In this document: positions 4,912-5,968 of the stretch, one piece after another
How the letters are laid out: each line of letters opens with the position of its first letter
Position numbering within the stretch: the stretch's first letter is position 1
Assembly (NCBI GenBank): GCA_025359585.1
Contig: JANYFX010000524.1
Location: 1-5,968, forward strand
Reading direction: 5' to 3'
Length of the DNA: 5,968 nt
Origin: Rhizobacter sp.
Lineage (GTDB): Bacteria > Pseudomonadota > Gammaproteobacteria > Burkholderiales > Burkholderiaceae_C
Translations under genes and position numbers: made by a program
Notes under the pieces: generated by a model
What the model was told of the DNA's origin: nothing
Databases searched by the model: none
Seen by the model: the letters and a program-made list of their open reading frames with translations, nothing else

Positions 4912-5968
4912 TCAGGCGAGCGCCAACACCACGGTCGCGCGCAGCCCGCCCTCGGGGCGGTTGGCCAGAACGAGGCGGCCGCCTTCGGCCTGCACCAGGT
5001 CGCGTGCGATGTACAAGCCCAGGCCCGAGCCCGTGCCGGCGCCTGAGCTGCGCGACGGGTCGGCGCGGTAGAAGGGCTGGAACACCGCTTCGAGCTGCGG
5101 CTCGGGGATGCCGGGCCCGTCGTCCTCGATCAGCAACTGCGCTTCGCCCGCATCGAGCTGCAGCGACACGCGCGCCGAGCCGCCATGCCGCAGCGCATTG
5201 CCGATCAGGTTGCCGATGACGCGCCGCAGCGCGGTGGGTCGGGCCAGCACGACGACCGGGGCCGTGCCTGCTGCCAGCGCCAGCACGCTCACCGGCTGGC
5301 CCTGCTCACGCAGGTCGTCGGCGAGCGATTGCAGCAGCGCATGCGCGTCGATACGCTGGCGCGCTTCCGCCGCATGGCGGTCGCGCATCATGCCGAGCAC
5401 GCTGCCGATCAGATGCGTCCATCTCCTGCACGTCTTCGATGCAGCGTGCGGCCTGTGGCTGGCCTTCGAATTGTTCGAGCCGCAAGCGCAGGCGTGTGAG
5501 CGGTGTGCGCAGGTCGTGCGAGATCGCAGCCATCAGCAGGCCCTGTGCGTCGAACTGCCCACGCAGGCTCTGCGCCATGGTGTTGAAGACCTGCGCGGTC
5601 TGGCGCACTTCGAGCGTGCCGTGTTGTTCGTCGAGCGGCGTCAGCGACCGGTGTTGCGCCAGGTCGCGGCCCAGCGTTTCGGAGGCCACGGCGAGCTTGC
5701 GCATCGGTGCCGACAACCAGCGTGCCCCGAACCAGGCGGCCGCGCCGATCACGACGAACCGCACGAAGTAGTCGAGCCACAAGGCTTCCATCGGCAGGCC
5801 GCCGTTCGCGGAAAAGCCTGCGCCGTTCGGGGGTGGTGGCGGGCGCGAATCCGCGCCGTCCTGGCGCGGCCGATCGCCGGGCGGCGGGCCGCCCGGCCCC
5901 GGCCCGCGCCTCTGCGCGCCGGGCATCAGACCGCCGGGGGGCAAGGAAGGCAACACCGGCAAACCGCC
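4912..5968 (-). pseudogene. Sensor histidine kinase (HAMP-HisKA-HATPase), frameshifted; N-terminus beyond right edge
   Basis: Two minus-strand frames together make one two-component sensor kinase. The upstream frame (5968 to about 5417) has a Pro/Gly-rich, probably periplasmic stretch, a transmembrane helix at roughly 5720-5788 (FVRFVVIGAAAWFGARWL), a HAMP linker, and the HisKA box AAISHDLRTPLTRLRLRLE with the phospho-accepting His codon at 5516-5518. The downstream frame (about 5415 to 4912) supplies the rest of the dimerisation helix and the ATPase domain: N box IGNLIGNALRHGG (Asn at 5197-5199), G1 EDDGPGIPE, F region FYRAD, and G2 GTGSGLGLYIARDL. Dropping one base at about 5416 joins VQEMD to HLIGSVLGMMRDR and gives a seamless EnvZ-like kinase core. 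The first transmembrane helix and the expected response-regulator gene would lie to the right of the window. As read, the protein stops working before its ATPase domain. True inactivation and sequencing error cannot be told apart here. The sensed signal is unknown. Confidence 0.8.
5413..5419 (-). other. Frameshift site in the sensor kinase
   Basis: On the minus strand GAC (5417-5419, the Asp of QEMD) is followed by one surplus base (5416), then CAT CTG ATC GGC, which restores the kinase frame (H L I G). Without the correction the protein continues in a wrong frame, rich in Arg and Ala, to a stop at 5306-5308. There is no homopolymer run or slippery heptamer, so programmed frameshifting is not suggested. 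Confidence 0.7.

Noticed and set aside
1..5968. CRISPR arrays, IS elements, phage or toxin-antitoxin genes
   Set aside because: No regularly spaced repeats, transposase motifs, terminal inverted repeats or toxin-like pairs were seen.

Overview
The window is very GC-rich, strongly GC-biased at third codon positions, and looks like a chromosomal piece of a betaproteobacterium. The order rne, divergent rluC, HAD phosphatase, small Rieske protein and S49 peptidase is one I associate with Burkholderiales, possibly the Rubrivivax/Leptothrix/Roseateles side. The taxonomic placement is inference.

Layout. Positions 1-210 (minus) hold the first 70 codons of rne (RNase E), running off the left edge. 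Positions 211 to about 770 hold no convincing gene and look like the long structured leader of rne: a perfect TATAAT on the minus strand at 782-787, several hairpins, and a 9-bp hairpin ending two bases before the rne Shine-Dalgarno. Going right on the plus strand is a tightly packed four-gene operon: rluC (23S rRNA pseudouridine synthase), a HAD-IA phosphatase (ATGA overlap), a 127-residue Rieske [2Fe-2S] protein (8-base overlap), and a membrane-anchored S49/SppA-like peptidase (4-base gap). The operon meets ureG (minus strand) tail to tail, with 14 bases between the stops.

Right of ureG the region is less orderly. There is an 87-codon open stretch with excellent codon bias (82 of 87 codons end in G or C) but no usable start (4551-4814, minus). 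A spacer with a perfect 12-bp inverted repeat follows, then the HAMP/HisKA/HATPase sensor kinase on the minus strand, whose frame is broken by one extra base near 5416 and whose N-terminus lies beyond the right edge. Two broken frames within about 600 bases mean either gene decay or local sequence error.

How it fits together: the left part is housekeeping RNA metabolism (RNase E, rRNA modification) plus co-transcribed phosphatase, Rieske and envelope-protease genes. ureG is a nickel-insertion GTPase for urease, but no other urease gene is beside it in this window. I see no CRISPR array, tRNA, rRNA, transposase or phage gene. I do not see a clearly new biological system. The best leads are the rne leader, the unidentified orphan coding fragment beside ureG, and the 26-bp dyad behind the kinase.
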